From NCBI GenBank assembly GCA_902761685.1, contig CACWLI010000004.1, forward strand, positions 46,331 to 110,330: a DNA stretch of 64,000 nt, read 5' to 3'. Made by a program: the position numbers and the translations under genes. Shown here in pieces: positions 11,029 through 19,039 of this stretch; within the stretch, counting starts at the first letter, position 1; each line of letters starts with the position of its first letter. This DNA is from an uncultured Erysipelotrichaceae bacterium (GTDB taxonomy: Bacteria; Bacillota_I; Bacilli_A; RF39; UBA660). The notes under the pieces were generated by a model. It was not told where the DNA came from. It made no database searches and worked only from the letters and a program-made list of their open reading frames with translations.

Positions 11029-11248
11029 TAAATTCAATTCCCTTAATATTACCTTTAATTATCATTTCATATTCATCAAGAGCACTAATTATTAAATTGC
11101 TTCCCTTTATTATTAATATTTTATTCTTGATACTTATACTTATTTTACTAGAACTTATATCAATAATATTAATATAGTTAATTAAATGAATATTGTTTTC
11201 TTTTATATGTATTTCATAATTATCATCTTTTATTATATTTTTAATCAT
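11021..11248 (-). CDS. yqfC: YqfC/YabP-like small protein
   Basis: About 75 residues, all beta-like, ending LIIKGSNLIISALDEYEMII then KGNIKGIEFNE; this pattern (I-x-G-x-x-L-x-I ... I-x-G-x-I-x-x-I-x-F) matches the YabP/YqfC sporulation family, and the gene precedes yqfD as in Bacillus. A longer frame opens at 11290, but that start lies inside the mgtC terminator, so I prefer the ATG at 11248 (MIKNIIKDDN). No clear ribosome-binding site is visible there; a TATAAT abuts the ATG, so leaderless translation or a non-ATG start is possible. Confidence 0.75.
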   Translation of the reverse strand: MIKNIIKDDNYEIHIKENNIHLINYINIIDISSSKISISIKNKILIIKGSNLIISALDEYEMIIKGNIKGIEFNE

Positions 11249-11282
11249 ATTATATATTATTATTAAATAATAAAAAAAATAC

Positions 11283-11300
11283 GAAATCATTCAAGATTTC
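11283..11300 (-). terminator. Intrinsic terminator after mgtC
   Basis: GAAATC, 6-nt loop, GATTTC, then GTA and a run of eight T reading leftwards. It ends the mgtC transcript just before yqfC and rules out the longest yqfC start. Confidence 0.75.
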
Positions 11301-11303
11301 ATA

Positions 11304-11984
11304 TTATTCTTCATTTCTAACCTCATAAACAGATTTCATAGAGATTAATTTGCTAATAATTTCATTTTTAGAAGTACTCTTGGTATCATATGTAACACTT
11401 ACATTTAACACTTCAAGTTTTTTATCTTTAATTACATTTGTATCTTTTTTAATATTTTGAATAGTTATCTTTTCTTTTTTAAAGAAATCCTCTATTTCTT
11501 CTATCGTCTTAGAAGTATTATTTAGTGTAATAGTTAAGTCTAATACTTCATATCTTTCAAATTTTCCATTCATTTCATGATTAATAGATAATACAAAAAA
11601 TACCATTAATGTTGCTACAACTGCAGCTAAATAATAACCCATTCCAACAGCTATTCCAATACAAGTAACCGAAAGTATTCCAGCTGCCGTAGTTACACCT
11701 CTTACATTAATACCATTTCTAATAATTGTACCAGCACCTATAAATCCAATACCAGCAAGTATTTGAGATGGAATACGAGATGCATCAATATCATAATAAT
11801 AAGACATAAACTCACTTGCCATAACAACCAAAGCTGAACTAAGTCCAATAATAGCATGTGTACCAAAACCAGCAGGCTTATTTAATGATGATCTTTCAAT
11901 ACCAATTATTCCGGCTAGCACACAACTTAAAAATAGTTTAAGTATTATTTCAAATAAATCAGAACTAACAAATTCACTTAACAT
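11304..11984 (-). CDS. MgtC/SapB family membrane protein
   Basis: 226 residues: four to five N-terminal spans with the MgtC signature (GIERSSLNKPAGFGTHAIIG, then SQILAGIGFIGAGTI and GVTTAAGI), followed by an ACT-like cytosolic domain of about 80 residues (LDLTITLNNTSKTIEEIEDF). In pathogens MgtC is needed for growth at low Mg2+; in other bacteria the role is undefined and it may regulate other membrane proteins. It stands alone between a promoter at 12011 and its own terminator. Confidence 0.9.
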   Translation of the reverse strand: MLSEFVSSDLFEIILKLFLSCVLAGIIGIERSSLNKPAGFGTHAIIGLSSALVVMASEFMSYYYDIDASRIPSQILAGIGFIGAGTIIRNGINVRGVTTAAGILSVTCIGIAVGMGYYLAAVVATLMVFFVLSINHEMNGKFERYEVLDLTITLNNTSKTIEEIEDFFKKEKITIQNIKKDTNVIKDKKLEVLNVSVTYDTKSTSKNEIISKLISMKSVYEVRNEE

Positions 11985-12010
11985 ATAATTTCCCTCTATT
12001 CTATAGAAAA

Positions 12011-12019
12011 ATTATAACA
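12011..12019 (-). promoter_or_regulatory. Extended -10 promoter of mgtC
   Basis: TGTTATAAT within TATGTTATAAT, immediately downstream of the T-tract that ends the histidine-kinase transcript and about 27 nt before the mgtC ATG. No good -35 box. The same motif recurs after several other terminators in the window. Confidence 0.65.
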
Positions 12020-12025
12020 TAAAAA

Positions 12026-12045
12026 AAGGAATATTGCTATTCCTT
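12026..12045 (-). terminator. Intrinsic terminator of the hybrid kinase gene
   Basis: AAGGAATA, 4-nt loop, TATTCCTT, followed leftwards by a T-run. The stop codon (TAG) of the kinase gene lies within the stem-loop. Confidence 0.85.
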
Positions 12046-13995
12046 ATTTTCATTATTATTAACATTATAATTATTAACTGTAACTTCAGCATGTTCAACA
12101 TTTATTACAGCTGTATTTTCAAGATTTTCTTTTTTTATAACCTTCTTTTCTTCTTTACCATCTCCTAATATACTTGTTAGTTTTCTAGAAACAACATCTC
12201 TAGTAAATGGTTTTGGTAAATAATCATCAAATCCCATAGCAGTATACTTTTCAAAAGCTCCAGTCATAGCATCAGCAGTAAGTGCAATTATAACTGAATT
12301 AAAGTTTGGCATAGCTCTAATATATTTTATTGCTTCTTCTCCACCCATTATAGGCATCTTAATATCCATTAAAACAATATCATAATTGTTGTTCATTTCA
12401 ATCTTTTCTAATGCTTCTTTACCATTATAACATTCATCAATTGTAAAGTTATAATCTCTTACAGCCTTCTTAAATACTTTAATATTTAACATATTATCAT
12501 CAACAACAAGTAATCTCTTACCGCTATAATCCACTTTTTCAATCTTACGTTCACTTTCACGTTTCAACGCTTCAAGTGCTTCTTTATCACCTATTTTTTG
12601 TGGCAATACAACAGTAAATGTTGATCCAACCATATATTCACTGTCTACTTTAACAGTACCACCCATTAAATCTATTAAAGTTTTAGTAATATTTAAACCT
12701 AATCCAGTACCTTGAACATTACTTGTTTTTTCAACTCCAAGTCTATCATACTTAGCAAATAATTTATCTATATCTTCTGGTTTTACTCCTCTACCAGTAT
12801 CTTTAACTATTATTTGTAAACTTTGTGATGCATCTAACCAGTTAACAATATAATCAACATGACCACCATCAGTATATTTATATGCATTTGATAAGAAATT
12901 GTTAAGAATTTGTTTAATTCTAATTCTGTCTCCAAATAGTACTTCAGGTAAATTTTCAGCAATAGATACATTAAATTCTAAATTCTTTTCAGCAAACTTA
13001 GTTCTATTAATCTTAGCAACACTTTCAAACTCTTCTCTAGGATCATAATTTTCTTCTACTATATCAAGTTTACCACTTTCAATTTTACTAATGTCTAAGA
13101 TACTACCAATTATTTCAAGCAACGTATTACTTGCATTAATTATATCTTTAGTATCTTCTCTTACCTCTTCTGGTACTTTATCATTAAATGAATCAATATC
13201 TTCACTTAAACCAACAATAGCATTAAGTGGTGTTCTAAGTTCATGAGACATACTACTTAAGAATTCACTCTTAGCAAGACTAGCTGCTTCAGCTCTTTCT
13301 TTCTCAGTCTTCTCATACTCAACTAATTTAACATCAGGGTTTTCTATTGTAAAATACATAACAAATGTTGTAATTACAAATAGAGATGATATTAAAAATA
13401 TGTCAGGATTAGCAAATTGAATTAAACTTATAAAAATTCCTAAAACAAAAGTTACTAGTAAAGGTAATATTTGCTTCAACTTTTTTAATACACTAGTATA
13501 TTTAATAATAATTAAACCAAAAAGAATTAAATCATATATAAATGCTTCTATATAAACAACATATGTACTAAGCCCCATAGGAATAAATAATTCACCAATA
13601 TTTTTAAATTCTAATGATCCAAAAAATATAACTAATATTTCTCCAAAATATAAAGAAACTAATACTTTTACAATTTTTATATTAAATAATTCTTTTATAT
13701 TCTCTGTTTCATATATAACACTAAACATATACATTGCAAAAAGAACAATCCATAAAGAATACCAAAACAAAGTTAACCTATTGAATAAAATATACATTAC
13801 AGAAGTAGATGCCATTCCATTTTTTAACAATAAATAACTTGCCATTTCAGTTAAAAGATCAAGCAAAACAACTATAATTAAATAACCATATATTTTATTA
13901 TCAAATTTTTTTATTCTTTTTTTACTAAAAAAAACTATTGATAAGATTAATATATTTATTAATGAACAAATCGAAATAACCAAATTAGTTTCCAT
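12037..13995 (-). CDS. Membrane-bound hybrid sensor histidine kinase
   Basis: 652 residues. About seven hydrophobic spans occupy residues 5-215; a short helix leads to the HisKA domain with phospho-acceptor His251 in SSMSHELRTPLNAI. The HATPase domain has the N box (NNFLSNAYKYT), G1 (DTGRGV) and G2 (GTGLGL). A receiver domain follows (LLVVDDN; phospho-acceptor Asp near residue 543 in LMDIKMP; LPKPF Lys). The last 30 residues are an Asn/Val-rich tail of unknown role. There is no separate response regulator or transporter next to it, so the partner is elsewhere. The sensor region is not one I can name. GGTGAT ribosome-binding site. Confidence 0.93.
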   Translation of the reverse strand: METNLVISICSLINILILSIVFFSKKRIKKFDNKIYGYLIIVVLLDLLTEMASYLLLKNGMASTSVMYILFNRLTLFWYSLWIVLFAMYMFSVIYETENIKELFNIKIVKVLVSLYFGEILVIFFGSLEFKNIGELFIPMGLSTYVVYIEAFIYDLILFGLIIIKYTSVLKKLKQILPLLVTFVLGIFISLIQFANPDIFLISSLFVITTFVMYFTIENPDVKLVEYEKTEKERAEAASLAKSEFLSSMSHELRTPLNAIVGLSEDIDSFNDKVPEEVREDTKDIINASNTLLEIIGSILDISKIESGKLDIVEENYDPREEFESVAKINRTKFAEKNLEFNVSIAENLPEVLFGDRIRIKQILNNFLSNAYKYTDGGHVDYIVNWLDASQSLQIIVKDTGRGVKPEDIDKLFAKYDRLGVEKTSNVQGTGLGLNITKTLIDLMGGTVKVDSEYMVGSTFTVVLPQKIGDKEALEALKRESERKIEKVDYSGKRLLVVDDNMLNIKVFKKAVRDYNFTIDECYNGKEALEKIEMNNNYDIVLMDIKMPIMGGEEAIKYIRAMPNFNSVIIALTADAMTGAFEKYTAMGFDDYLPKPFTRDVVSRKLTSILGDGKEEKKVIKKENLENTAVINVEHAEVTVNNYNVNNNENKE

Positions 13996-14060
13996 ATTAT
14001 CACCATTATAATTTTATAATATTTTGTCAATAATTAAAAGCATTTTTTAAAAAAAAATAA

Positions 14061-14087
14061 AAAGTATTGATTTTATTTCAATACTTT
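14061..14087 (-). terminator. Intrinsic terminator of the acyl-CoA-ligase-like gene
   Basis: 10-bp stem AAAGTATTGA / TCAATACTTT with a 7-nt loop, followed leftwards by TTTATTTTTTTTT. The stop codon at 14073 lies in the loop. Confidence 0.9.
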
Positions 14088-15929
14088 TTTTAATTCATTA
14101 CTTAAAATAATTATATTTCTTTCATCATCAACATATTTTTTTGCTTCATTTTCTAATTCTTTATAATCTATTTTATTTATTTTCGTAAGTGGGAATTCAT
14201 CAACAAAAAATACTTTATAAGGAACATTTACATCAGGCATTGTATTTAATACGTTTGAACAAATATTATTTGATATAGACTCTTCATTTCCTTTTTCACT
14301 TTCTTTTATTTTAACAAAAGCTACTGGAACATGTCTTTCCAATTCATTTGGCATTGCAACAACAACGCAATTCTCAATTCTTTCGTCTCCTAATATTAAT
14401 GTTTCTATATTTGAAGGAAAAAGTTTATTTCCGCTTCTTACAATCATTCTTTTCATTCTACCAATAATATAAACATTACCATCTTTATCGATTGTTCCCA
14501 AATCACCAGTATGAAGATATTTTTTTCCGTCTGGATGTATTTTTATGATATCATTAGTAGCTTTTAAATTTCCATAATATTCCTTCATTATAGTTGGAGA
14601 ACTAATACAGATTTCGCCAGTTTCTCCAACTTGTAATTCATCTAACGTTTCAGGAGAAAAAACGGAAATGACATTTTTTATATATGGTATTCCAACCGAT
14701 CCTTCTTTATAACAATCATCAAATGAATAAACAGCTGCTGCTGAGACTTCCGTCATACCATAACCTTGTGATAAATAATGAGAGGAATTGTGTTGTTTAA
14801 AAAATTCATTTATTTCTCTTTCTAATTCCACATTAAGAACATCTCCACCAGAAATAGCAGATTTTAAATAAGATAAATCCATCTTATCTATATCTTTATC
14901 TTTTATAAATAAATCCCATAATATAGGTCCGCTTAAAACATGATTTGGTTTATATTTCTTCATTAATTTTGGAAAATCTTCAGGAGTAAAACTAGGAATT
15001 AATACGTTTTTAAACCCTAGATATAGTGGATCATGTATAGCATTTACTAAGCAATAAGCAATAAATGGAGGTAAAAATGTTAAAAATGTATCTTTCTCTT
15101 TTAAATTATATTCAGATATTTCTTGTGTTAATGCCATTGCATTAAAATTCTCGTTAACTAATACAACACCTTTAGGAAAGCCTGTTGTACCTCCAGTATG
15201 AACAATTGTTACAGGATAATTTTCCTTAAATGGAAAATCTATACTTTTATCATAATTATTACCATCATTTAAGAATTTTTTCCAACTAATAATACCATCA
15301 TTATGTGTTTTTTTATTTTTAATGCTTGAAATCATTTTAATAGGAATTGGTAATGATTCTAAAGGTGAAACTTCAATAATATTATCAATTTCTAAATCTT
15401 TCACTTCATCAATAAACAAATCCACCATAAATAAACAATTAGAATTTGTTTCAACTAATATTTTAGATATATCATCTTTTTTTAATCTTGGATCAATTGC
15501 ATTTGTTACAGCACCTATTCTATTAATAGCATAAAAAATATAAACCATTTCTGGTGTTGTAGGTAAAGCCATAGTTACAATATCTCCAGGTTTTACACCT
15601 TTACTTTTTAATGATTTAGCAACTTTTTCAACATTATTGAAAAATTCTTTATAAGTTATATTCCTTTTAAAATATTGAAAAGCAGTAAGATTACTATCTT
15701 TATATTTATCATAAACAAATTGAAAAGCTGTCTTTTTTGGAATATCAACAAGTAATGATTTCCTAGGATAATACTTTAACCATTGCTTATCAATACTTGA
15801 GTAACCAACAGGTGGACCTTGCAATACTCCACTAGCTAAATCCCTTAAATATAAATCTCGTTGTTTTTTTTCTTCATCGCTTAATTCAGAAATCTGTCTT
15901 TTTAAATTTATTAAGTCTTCTTTTTCCAT
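14073..15929 (-). CDS. AMP-forming acyl-CoA synthetase-like enzyme
   Basis: Adenylate-forming enzyme of the ANL superfamily, probably activating a fatty or aromatic acid to its CoA thioester. 618 residues with the P-loop HTGGTTGFPKGVVL near residue 245, YGMTEVSAAA, the LHTGDLG motif, the hinge GRMKRMIVRSGNKLFP, and the C-terminal catalytic Lys in KINKIDYKELE. The N-terminus (about 60 residues before the core) is longer than in many members and includes DKQWLKYYPRKSL. Substrate cannot be told from sequence. AGGAGAT ribosome-binding site. The upstream region carries repeated operator-like sites, and a 3-hydroxyacyl-CoA-dehydrogenase-like gene at the right edge hints at acyl-CoA metabolism. Confidence 0.88.
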   Translation of the reverse strand: MEKEDLINLKRQISELSDEEKKQRDLYLRDLASGVLQGPPVGYSSIDKQWLKYYPRKSLLVDIPKKTAFQFVYDKYKDSNLTAFQYFKRNITYKEFFNNVEKVAKSLKSKGVKPGDIVTMALPTTPEMVYIFYAINRIGAVTNAIDPRLKKDDISKILVETNSNCLFMVDLFIDEVKDLEIDNIIEVSPLESLPIPIKMISSIKNKKTHNDGIISWKKFLNDGNNYDKSIDFPFKENYPVTIVHTGGTTGFPKGVVLVNENFNAMALTQEISEYNLKEKDTFLTFLPPFIAYCLVNAIHDPLYLGFKNVLIPSFTPEDFPKLMKKYKPNHVLSGPILWDLFIKDKDIDKMDLSYLKSAISGGDVLNVELEREINEFFKQHNSSHYLSQGYGMTEVSAAAVYSFDDCYKEGSVGIPYIKNVISVFSPETLDELQVGETGEICISSPTIMKEYYGNLKATNDIIKIHPDGKKYLHTGDLGTIDKDGNVYIIGRMKRMIVRSGNKLFPSNIETLILGDERIENCVVVAMPNELERHVPVAFVKIKESEKGNEESISNNICSNVLNTMPDVNVPYKVFFVDEFPLTKINKIDYKELENEAKKYVDDERNIIILSNELKKVLK

Positions 15930-15979
15930 AATTATCTCCTATCGAATAAAATGACTTTATCATAATTGAAAGTTCAATG

Positions 15980-16050
15980 CAAATGATATGTATCATTTGT
16001 GTTACACGATTTACAAAAATATTTAATGTTGCGATACATTTGTGATACAT
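15980..16050. promoter_or_regulatory. Operator-like cluster between divergent genes
   Basis: A perfect 9-2-9 inverted repeat (CAAATGATA TG TATCATTTG) spans 15980-15999. CATTTGTGTTACA at 15994-16006 recurs as CATTTGTGATACA at 16037-16049, 12 of 13 bases alike and 43 nt apart (about four helical turns). GATACAT is also directly repeated at 16033-16039 and 16044-16050. The cluster lies between the acyl-CoA-ligase-like gene and a divergent gene, suggesting a repressor that controls one or both. No regulator gene is adjacent. Confidence 0.55.
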
Positions 16051-16060
16051 AGAATAATAT

Positions 16061-16089
16061 TTGATATATTTTACTTTTTAATATATAAT
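16061..16089 (+). promoter_or_regulatory. Sigma-A-type promoter for the exported protein
   Basis: TTGATA, 17-nt spacer, TATAAT, ending 23 nt before the ATG at 16113. It follows the operator-like cluster directly. Confidence 0.7.
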
Positions 16090-16112
16090 TTAATTATAAT
16101 AAAGAGGTTTGT

Positions 16113-16895
16113 ATGAAAAAGAATACAATTATGGATATAATTTTACTTTTATTAATTATTAATCTATCATGTTTTGTAATTGGATATTTAAATAGAGATA
16201 GAATTAGTAATATCAAAGAAGAAGATGTACCTGAAGAAAAATTTGTAACAAGAAAAGTTGATGATAATAATGAATCTAACACTGAAGATGAAGTCGTTGA
16301 TATAAAGGAAGAAGTTAAAGAAAAGAAACTAAGAAATACATATTCTAACGAAAAAATACTTAGTCCTATTAACATATCAGGTAATAAACATTTTGTAAAA
16401 GATTTAGATAACTTTTTAAAAGATGATGAAAGATATATTACTACTAAATATACTAAAAGTGATAAGAATCTTTCTATAGAAGATGATAGACTTGTATTTG
16501 ATAACTATGAAATAATATGTGAAGAAAATGAAAGAGATTGTAATAAGGAAGACTATTATGATAGATATATAATCTATGGAATTGATAATATAAATAATGC
16601 ATATTATGCCAGAATAAATTCCGAAGATTCTGGAGTTAGTATATTTGTAACCACAACTGATAATAGAATATTTACTATATATTTTTCTACAAATAGCAAA
16701 TATTACGATAATATAAATATTCGAGAATATAAAGTTGATAATATTAATTCATATTATTTTATAAATTGTTATGAAGATAATTGCTCACAATTACAAGATA
16801 GTATAACTATTACTACTACTGATGGCAAAATATATTCTGATTATTGTTTTGAAGATGAAAAGAATTGTTCATTTAAAGAACTTTTAAACAAATAA
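16113..16895 (+). CDS. Unknown exported/membrane-anchored protein
   Basis: 260 residues, family not recognised. An N-terminal hydrophobic segment (residues 8-26, IILLLLIINLSCFVIGYL) preceded by Lys residues acts as a signal anchor; there is no clean lipobox. Residues 30-80 are a charged Glu/Lys/Asp linker, then a soluble beta-rich domain of about 170 residues with six cysteines, two of them as CEENERDC, CYEDNC and CFEDEKNC pairs that could form disulfides outside the cell. AAGAGG ribosome-binding site. Transcribed away from the acyl-CoA-ligase-like gene and possibly sharing its regulator. Confidence 0.75.
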   Translation: MKKNTIMDIILLLLIINLSCFVIGYLNRDRISNIKEEDVPEEKFVTRKVDDNNESNTEDEVVDIKEEVKEKKLRNTYSNEKILSPINISGNKHFVKDLDNFLKDDERYITTKYTKSDKNLSIEDDRLVFDNYEIICEENERDCNKEDYYDRYIIYGIDNINNAYYARINSEDSGVSIFVTTTDNRIFTIYFSTNSKYYDNINIREYKVDNINSYYFINCYEDNCSQLQDSITITTTDGKIYSDYCFEDEKNCSFKELLNK

Positions 16896-16920
16896 AAATT
16901 ATGGTTTAAGCCATAATTTT
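16895..16920. terminator. Bidirectional terminator between convergent genes
   Basis: 10-bp stem AAAATTATGG / CCATAATTTT with a 6-nt loop and T-runs on both sides; it ends the exported-protein gene on the plus strand and the ABC transporter on the minus strand. Confidence 0.88.
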
Positions 16921-16921
16921 T

Positions 16922-19039
16922 TTAATTTTGAAATTGTGAATTATATAATTCTGCATAAAAACCATTTTTCTTTAATAATTCTTCATGATTTCCTTGCTCT
17001 ACTATATTTCCATCTTTCATAACAAGTATTAAATCTGCATTTTTAATAGTAGATAATCTATGTGCGATTATAAAAGATGTTCTTCCTTCTGTTAGTTTAT
17101 CCATTGCTTTTTGAACTAATTCTTCTGTTCTTGTATCTACACTAGAAGTAGCTTCATCAAGAATTAAGAATGGTGAGTCTTCAATCATACCACGTGCAAT
17201 AGTTAATAATTGTTTCTGACCAGCTGATATTGAATCATTATCTGATAATTTATAATTCAATGTTTTAGGAAGAGATTTAACAAAATGATCTATTCCAACA
17301 ATTTCTAAAGCTTCCCATATTTTTTCATCTGAAATATGTTCTTGATTAAACTTAATATTCTCTTTTATTGTTCCATTAAATAACCATGTATCTTGAAGTA
17401 CCATTATAAATAAATCATGTATATTTTCTCTTGTTAAATCTTTTATTGATACTCCATCAATTTTAATATCTCCATTATTTATTTCATAGAATTTCATTAA
17501 AAGATTAACCATTGTAGTTTTACCTGCTCCTGTTGGACCTACTATTGCTATTTTTTGACCAGGTTTTACTTTTGCACTAAAGTCTTTAATAATTGTTTTA
17601 TCTTTATCATAACCAAATTTAACATGTTCAAATTCTATGTTACCTTTTACTTTGTTTTTATCAAGTTTACTTAATAATTTAGATTCATCTTTCATTTCTT
17701 TTTCTTCAACAAATTCAAACACTCTTTCACTTGCAGCTGTAGCTGTTTGTAAGTTTGTAATTGATTGAGCTATTTGTGTAAGTGGACTACTAAATAATCT
17801 AACATACATAATAAATGCAACTATTACACCAAATGAAATAGTACCCTTAACTACTAAAATTGAACCTACTATACATACTGCTACATATCCAAGATTACCA
17901 ATAAATCCCATCATTGGACCCATCATACCAGATAGAAATTGACTCATTTTATTTGCTTCATAAACATTTGTATTATATTCATTAAACTTTTCTAGTGCTT
18001 CATGTGTTCCATTATAAACTTTAACCACATTATGTGATGAATAAATTTCTTCAATATGTCCATTTAATTTACCTAATTCATTTTGTCTTTCTACAAAATA
18101 TTTTTGTGATTTAGAAGTAATAATACTAATAAATACAAATCCTAATAGTGAAGATAATATACTTGTTATAGCAAGTATCCAATTTGTTTTAAACATCATA
18201 AATAGTGAACCTAAGAATAATGCTATTGATGAAACTAGTGTACCTAAACTATGATGAAGAGACATATTAATTGTATCAACATCATTTGTTACTCTAGATA
18301 ATATATCTCCATAACTATGAGAGTCAAAATATTTTAATGGTAATTTATTTATTTTTTTAGATATTTTTGTTCTTAGTTTTTTAGCAAATCCATTTGATAC
18401 AAGTACCATAATATAGTTTTCAAAATAACTAAAAATAGCACTAATTAAATACATTATTACTAAAGTTAAACCTATTGTTTTTATAACTTTAAAATCCATT
18501 TTAGGTTTTAATAATTCATTTAAGTTATCACTAATATTTTCTAAACTACTATAAATACTATTTGGATTATTTTTATCAACTTTTGAATATAAATTAATAA
18601 AATCTAATTTATCTTGACTTTTGATACTTATTCCATTTATTGTAGTATCACTTAGCATAAGTAACTTTGCTTCATCTGGTAAATTAGTCATAATTGAATT
18701 TATATCAACATTTTTCATGTCATCATTATTAACAATCATTTTACTTGTAAAATCATTTTGAATATCTTTTATTAATAATTCTGCATTTTCAGTATTAATA
18801 ACTAATCCTTTTGATATTTCATTTGTTAAATCTTTTAATTTATCAGGACCTACTATTGATAGAATACTACTTAGTACTGATAAAATTATTGCTACAAGAA
18901 TTAGTAATTTATAATCTTTTAAATAACTAATTAATTTTTTTACAGCAACTTTTAAGTCCTTTGGTTTTTCTCCCGGAACTCCTCTACCTCCTGGTCCATG
19001 TGGTCTTGGAGGTCTATTATTTCTTTTTTCGTTATTCAT
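16922..19039 (-). CDS. ABC multidrug exporter subunit, larger half of a heterodimer
   Basis: 705 residues: a Pro/Gly/Arg-rich cytosolic N-terminus (about 30 residues), a six-span exporter domain interrupted by a long extracytoplasmic loop after the first span, and a nucleotide-binding domain with Walker A GPTGAGKTT near residue 500, a signature ISAGQKQLL near 605 (Ala replacing the second Gly) and FLILDEATSSVDT. The altered signature fits the heterodimeric LmrCD/BmrCD-type exporters, where one ATP site is degenerate. It overlaps the other half-transporter by 8 nt and is the last gene of a marR-ABC-ABC unit, so it probably exports drugs or other toxic compounds. Confidence 0.92.
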   Translation of the reverse strand: MNNEKRNNRPPRPHGPGGRGVPGEKPKDLKVAVKKLISYLKDYKLLILVAIILSVLSSILSIVGPDKLKDLTNEISKGLVINTENAELLIKDIQNDFTSKMIVNNDDMKNVDINSIMTNLPDEAKLLMLSDTTINGISIKSQDKLDFINLYSKVDKNNPNSIYSSLENISDNLNELLKPKMDFKVIKTIGLTLVIMYLISAIFSYFENYIMVLVSNGFAKKLRTKISKKINKLPLKYFDSHSYGDILSRVTNDVDTINMSLHHSLGTLVSSIALFLGSLFMMFKTNWILAITSILSSLLGFVFISIITSKSQKYFVERQNELGKLNGHIEEIYSSHNVVKVYNGTHEALEKFNEYNTNVYEANKMSQFLSGMMGPMMGFIGNLGYVAVCIVGSILVVKGTISFGVIVAFIMYVRLFSSPLTQIAQSITNLQTATAASERVFEFVEEKEMKDESKLLSKLDKNKVKGNIEFEHVKFGYDKDKTIIKDFSAKVKPGQKIAIVGPTGAGKTTMVNLLMKFYEINNGDIKIDGVSIKDLTRENIHDLFIMVLQDTWLFNGTIKENIKFNQEHISDEKIWEALEIVGIDHFVKSLPKTLNYKLSDNDSISAGQKQLLTIARGMIEDSPFLILDEATSSVDTRTEELVQKAMDKLTEGRTSFIIAHRLSTIKNADLILVMKDGNIVEQGNHEELLKKNGFYAELYNSQFQN

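Noticed and set aside
11249..11290. Longer yqfC N-terminus
   Set aside because: The extension is the mgtC terminator read in frame.
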